The translations under genes were made by a program, and so were the position numbers. A stretch of DNA of 64,000 nucleotides from contig BDSI01000195.1 of assembly GCA_003117195.1 (NCBI GenBank), positions 1 through 64,000 of the forward strand, in the 5' to 3' direction. This document shows, piece by piece, positions 60,601-64,000 of this stretch. This stretch comes from Eudorina sp. 2006-703-Eu-15. Lineage: Eukaryota; Chlorophyta; Chlorophyceae; Chlamydomonadales; Volvocaceae. The notes beneath the pieces are model-generated. The model made no database searches and was not told where the DNA came from. It saw only the letters and a program-made list of their open reading frames with translations. Numbering within the stretch: position 1 is the first letter of the stretch; each line of letters begins with the position of its first letter.

Positions 60601-62352
60601 AGCAGACGACAGCAACAACGGACCGTGTGAACCAGAAACCCGATAGACATGCACACTGCGGAGGCAAAGGCCGAGCACAGGCACCGAAGAGGCTCGCTTC
60701 TGTCTCACCCAGTCCAGCACAGCGGTCACTTTTATGCTGTTGTTCATGCTCTTTGATTCAGACAACACAGGGGACGGAATGCGCCAGAAAGCCGTCTGTG
60801 CGATGCGTCTAGTTAGGTTTCGATGCAGAGCCATACCCTCCATGACTCGAGCACCAAGGTCGCAGTCCTAACGCTACGGCACATCCTGTGACACGTGCTG
60901 TGGCACATGCTGTGACGCGTATTAAGACTGATGTAAACTGCACATTCGCCGAAGCAATTACGATTCTACGTGCGCTACTTCTTAATCCATGGCATCCATC
61001 CACCTCTTCTGCTGCCCACCCTCCCCTATGTTGCCACACGCCCCCGATACGTACCCGCAGCTGCCGACGCCCCCCCTGGTCCTGGCCCCGCCGCTTCGCT
61101 CTGTAGCGCAATCCGGTTCAACTTCAATCCGAGCACGTCCTGCACCAGCGGCTTGTAGGACCAGGCATGCTGCACCATCGTCGAGAGGTCGAAGTTCCGG
61201 TCGAAGAGGCACAGCAGTGGCCGCGACAACGATGCCGACAGGCCGAGTACGCCCTCACTGAACAGATTCGTACGGCTCTTCAGCGCGTCCCTCAGCTTCG
61301 CGTCCAGTGCCCCGGCGATGTGCTCCGCTGCGCCGCCGCGCGGGCAGCGGATGATGGGCACGACCCCCAGCGACACGCAGACCGAAAACAGGCCGTCGAC
61401 GATACTCGTCACGGCCGCCTACAACGGCAACAACGATGGACGCGAAACAACCGGGTGCACCATCATGCTCTGCATCCTCATGCATATTTCGATTAAACTG
61501 AAACGGTAGCACAGGATTTGCTGACATCCGCCTGCTGCTGGTGTGTTGGAAAGGTACCTCATTTGCGCATGTGAGTAATGATACCACGTGGCCTCATAAA
61601 CATCATATACGACAGCATGCGCATTGCCCAGCACACCCTGGGAGCAGCGGCGCGCCCATGCCTAGCCCCTCCTTCAAACGGACCCAGGTCCGTCGGAAAA
61701 CGGAACCCTGGTCATCATCCTTTGCCCCCACCGGTTGTCTTCAGGCCAATTGCCGCCACTTGGTCACCTCTTACCTCGATTTGGTAATCCCGTGCCTGAG
61801 GGTCGTTCAGCTCCACATACGCCTCCGGCTGGCCCAGGGAGAAGAGCGTGGGCTCCAGCGCTATAAAAGCAAGGTACTGGTCGTACAGCTTGCTGATACG
61901 GCTCAGGCAGCCCCCTTTCACCACCCCCCCTGCAAGCTGTTCTAACAGCTTGCTGGGGACAGACACGGTGAAGTTGAGATGCATCGAGTCGTATAACCCG
62001 GCAACAGCATCGGCAACTATGCGGTCGATGTTATTCGCTGAGGGCTGCACCAAATACACAGCGGGCACGTCCGGGATGGGCTGCCGCTCGTTCTCCAGCA
62101 TAAGGTGGAGTGTGACGCCATGCTTCCGCAGGTCATTCAAACGCAACAGCGGCGCAACTATATCCTTGGTGAATCGATCTAGCACAAGAATCTTATATGA
62201 CTCCGCTGAGGACTCCTTGCCCCCGGTCCCGTTGAAGTTCAGTGCGCGAAGGACCACCTCTGCGACGAAAAGCAATGGCTGTTGAGAACTATCCTGGGGG
62301 TTATTCCATGCATAATCTGCCGCATACCCGTTTGCTTCTGCCGGATGTTCAT
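57647..62352 (-). CDS. SLY1: SLY1, Sec1/Munc18 family protein of ER-Golgi transport, 635 aa, 8 exons
   Basis: SM proteins bind syntaxin-type SNAREs; SLY1 binds the Sed5/SYP3 type and drives ER-to-Golgi vesicle fusion. The exons from the 5' end are 62328-62352, 61775-62259, 61055-61418, 60526-60596, 59697-59879, 59313-59514, 58288-58542 and 57647-57969; all junctions keep phase. The short first exon reads MNIRQKQT and continues as EVVLRALNFN. Further matches are YKILVLDRFTKDIVAPLL, LRKHGVTLHL, DVPAVYLVQPSANNIDRI, DQYLAFIALEPTLFSL, PLLCLFDRNFDLS, KDFFWEACG, FDPDELL, LDKHTNIATSLLG, MDKLRLALIYVLGHD, LLDWADKAFGQ and the C-terminal FMIGGGNYYE, which is typical of SM proteins. The length is normal for the family. 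The intron after exon 6 carries a CA microsatellite at about 59286-59309. Confidence 0.96.
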
Positions 62353-62789
62353 GTTGCGCCCTCCGCTCGACAGGCTAAATTGATCAGTCTGTCACTGCCC
62401 AACCCAACCCACTGTTGTTGTCCTATATGGGAATTCTCCAGCGGGTTCGTAGCAAAATTTAGGTAGGGGCGTTTCGCCACATCATTCTTGGCAAGTGTTG
62501 TGAAGAAAATTTGGGGAACCTTGCGCTCACAGGATTTCCTTGCCTAACAGTGTGATGCCAACTAAAACTGATGTGCGATAGTATGATAAGAGGTTCTTAA
62601 AGTGTATGCCTGTCACAGAGAGGGTCTCTTGTCGTTGCCACGTACGTTAACTGTGTGCCAAAACAACTTCACAACTTCCTGCTTCCGCCAGTACCCAATT
62701 GCCATCTATGCACGGGTTCAGTTCGTATGAAATAATCACAATTCCTCTCGTGTTTACGTCGCGCGTGTGACGTCAATGCCGCACAAAGA
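62353..62789. promoter_or_regulatory. Divergent promoter between SLY1 and the CbiA-like gene
   Basis: 437 bp separate the two start codons. Moderately AT-rich; no specific element recognised. Confidence 0.5.
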
Positions 62790-64000
62790 ATGCGTGCGGT
62801 CTTCTTGGCTTCAAAATTGCCTACAGCCGCTGTGGCAGCGTGGGCAGCATCATTACAGTGAGTGGTTTTGACATGGGGCTGTCTTTTAAGTGAAAGCCCA
62901 GCGTTGCCGTCTCCTCCTTGGTTCCTGGACTGATCGTTCGGATGTGCAATTTTGCAGGGCATCGGGAGCATCTGTGAGGCATGTCGTAGCATGGTCTGGT
63001 GCAGGTGCGTCGTGGGGCTGCGGCGCTTGCGTCTTGCAAGTTGAACGATGACACCGTGTCCTGACGTCCCTTCCTCTCGCCTGTTGGCACATCATCATTC
63101 TCATGACCATTACCACCATTGTCATCATCATCATCATCCGCAGATGAAGCCAGTCGCCGGCAGAGCAGCGGCGCAGCCTGCAATGTGGACACCTTCCTGC
63201 TGGGCCCCGGTGTCTCCCTCGAGTCCCACGTCGCGCAGTTTTGCTGCGGCGGCGCCGGCGGCAGCAGCAGCGGCGACGGACTCCTCCTGGTGTCCCTGCA
63301 GGACCTTGCCGCAAACGCGCTCCCGCGCGGCGGCGTGGTGGTACTCATCTGGCAGCCCCAGGTGCCGCAGGACATCGTGCAGGCCTGCCAGCAGCTGCCG
63401 CCCTCCCTCGCGGACGCAGCCCACGTCCGGGGCCTACTGCTGGTGGACGCCTCGCCCAGTCTCACCCTCTCGGTGACGCACAAGGCCCTTGAGGGCGCGG
63501 GCCTAAACGCTCTGGCCAGGAAGCCCACGCTGCTGGCGCCCCGCACCGCGCAGGCGGCCGCGCAGGCGCTGCAGCAGCTGTCGGACGCCCTGCCGGTCCC
63601 GCCGCCGGCAGGTGCCGCAGCTGCGGCGGGCCCCGCGCTTCTGGGCCCCGCCGCGCCGGCGCCCTCGGGCGGCGTCCGCATCGCCGTGGCGCGTGACGAC
63701 GTCTTCGGGCCCTGCTTCCCCGAGAACTTGTCGCTGCTGCGGCAGGGCGGCGCGCAGCTGCTGTTCTTCTCGCCTCTGTATGACGCCGCCGTCCCCGCGG
63801 GCGCCACCTGCCTCTACCTGTCCAGTGGCCCTCTGGAGCCGGAGCGCTGGCAGCAGCTGGCCGCCAACAGGCCGCTGCTGGCGGCGGTGCGCGCCTTCTG
63901 CGACGCGGGCGGTCTCGTGTTTGCGGAGGGCGCGGGGCTGCTGTACCTGTCCAGGACGGTGGACCTGAATGAGGACGAGGGCGGGAACAACAAGAGCTGC
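62790..64000 (+). CDS. CbiA/CobB-like protein (cobyrinate a,c-diamide synthase fold), active-site residues missing; partial, runs off window end
   Basis: The exons are 62790-62857, 62958-63004 and 63144 to beyond 64000; the phases (2, then 1) fit, giving 324 codons so far. Exon 3 has the N-terminal-domain segment CNVDTFLLGPGV. The C-terminal glutaminase-like domain includes VRIAVARDDVFGPCFPENL, GGAQLLFFSPLYD, LAANRPLLAAVRAF and FAEGAGLLYLS, in the order of bacterial and archaeal CbiA/CobB. That enzyme amidates cobyrinic acid with ATP and glutamine in B12 synthesis. Two features are abnormal. Where CbiA has a P-loop (GVGKT), this protein reads ASKLPTAAVAAW. The glutaminase nucleophile motif AECGG reads AEGAG, so Cys is Gly at about residue 301 (63929-63931). 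The first two exons were placed by phase and weak similarity and are less certain. I infer a non-catalytic or repurposed protein. Targeting is unclear. Confidence 0.72.
63085..63143. repeat. CAT-rich simple repeat in intron 2 of the CbiA-like gene
   Basis: Interrupted CAT/CATCAT trinucleotides (CACATCATCATTCTCATGAC to TCATCATCATCATC) running up to the splice acceptor CCGCAG. They replace a normal polypyrimidine tract. Confidence 0.75.

Noticed and set aside
62821..63807. Minus-strand open frame of 328 codons
   Set aside because: Antisense to the CbiA-like exon, which has clear family similarity on the plus strand.
62790..64000. Evidence for a functional cobalamin pathway
   Set aside because: The P-loop and glutaminase cysteine are missing and no other B12 gene is in the window.

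Overview
The window looks like nuclear DNA of a volvocine green alga (Chlamydomonas/Volvox relatives). The evidence is GC-rich coding sequence, intron-dense genes with GT..AG junctions, Ala/Gly/Pro-rich insertions in conserved proteins, TGTAA-type polyadenylation motifs and plant/alga-type homologues. No prokaryotic genes, CRISPR array or intact transposon was recognised. All gene models were built by hand: exons were joined only where splice sites, reading phase and protein similarity agree. Species assignment is inference. Layout: 1-14744 is a satellite array of about 21 units carrying GT microsatellites, organised in a higher-order pattern. 14745-17849 is a repeat-rich spacer with diverged duplications and a GC-rich minisatellite. 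From 17850 onward come ten protein genes, mostly in alternating head-to-head and tail-to-tail pairs: a MERIT40/BABAM1-like VWA protein (-), an RDD-like membrane protein (+), a RING protein (+), a CRLS1-type cardiolipin synthase (-), PA2G4/EBP1 (+), replication factor C large subunit RFC1 (-), protein phosphatase methylesterase PPME1 (+), a small PAM2-motif protein (+), the SM protein SLY1 (-), and a CbiA/CobB-like protein (+) that runs off the right end. The genes do not form one pathway. They cover ubiquitin signalling and DNA repair (MERIT40-like, RING), replication (RFC1), PP2A regulation (PPME1), growth and translation (PA2G4, PAM2 protein), mitochondrial lipid synthesis (cardiolipin synthase) and ER-Golgi fusion (SLY1). 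Four divergent intergenic regions could act as shared promoters; the RFC1/PPME1 one carries an E2F-like site. The most unusual object is the last gene. It has the two-domain layout of cobyrinate a,c-diamide synthase, but the P-loop is missing and the glutaminase cysteine is replaced by glycine, so it is probably a repurposed pseudoenzyme. The second is the higher-order satellite, whose short units share one substituted 275-bp block containing a tRNA-like T-arm/B-box.
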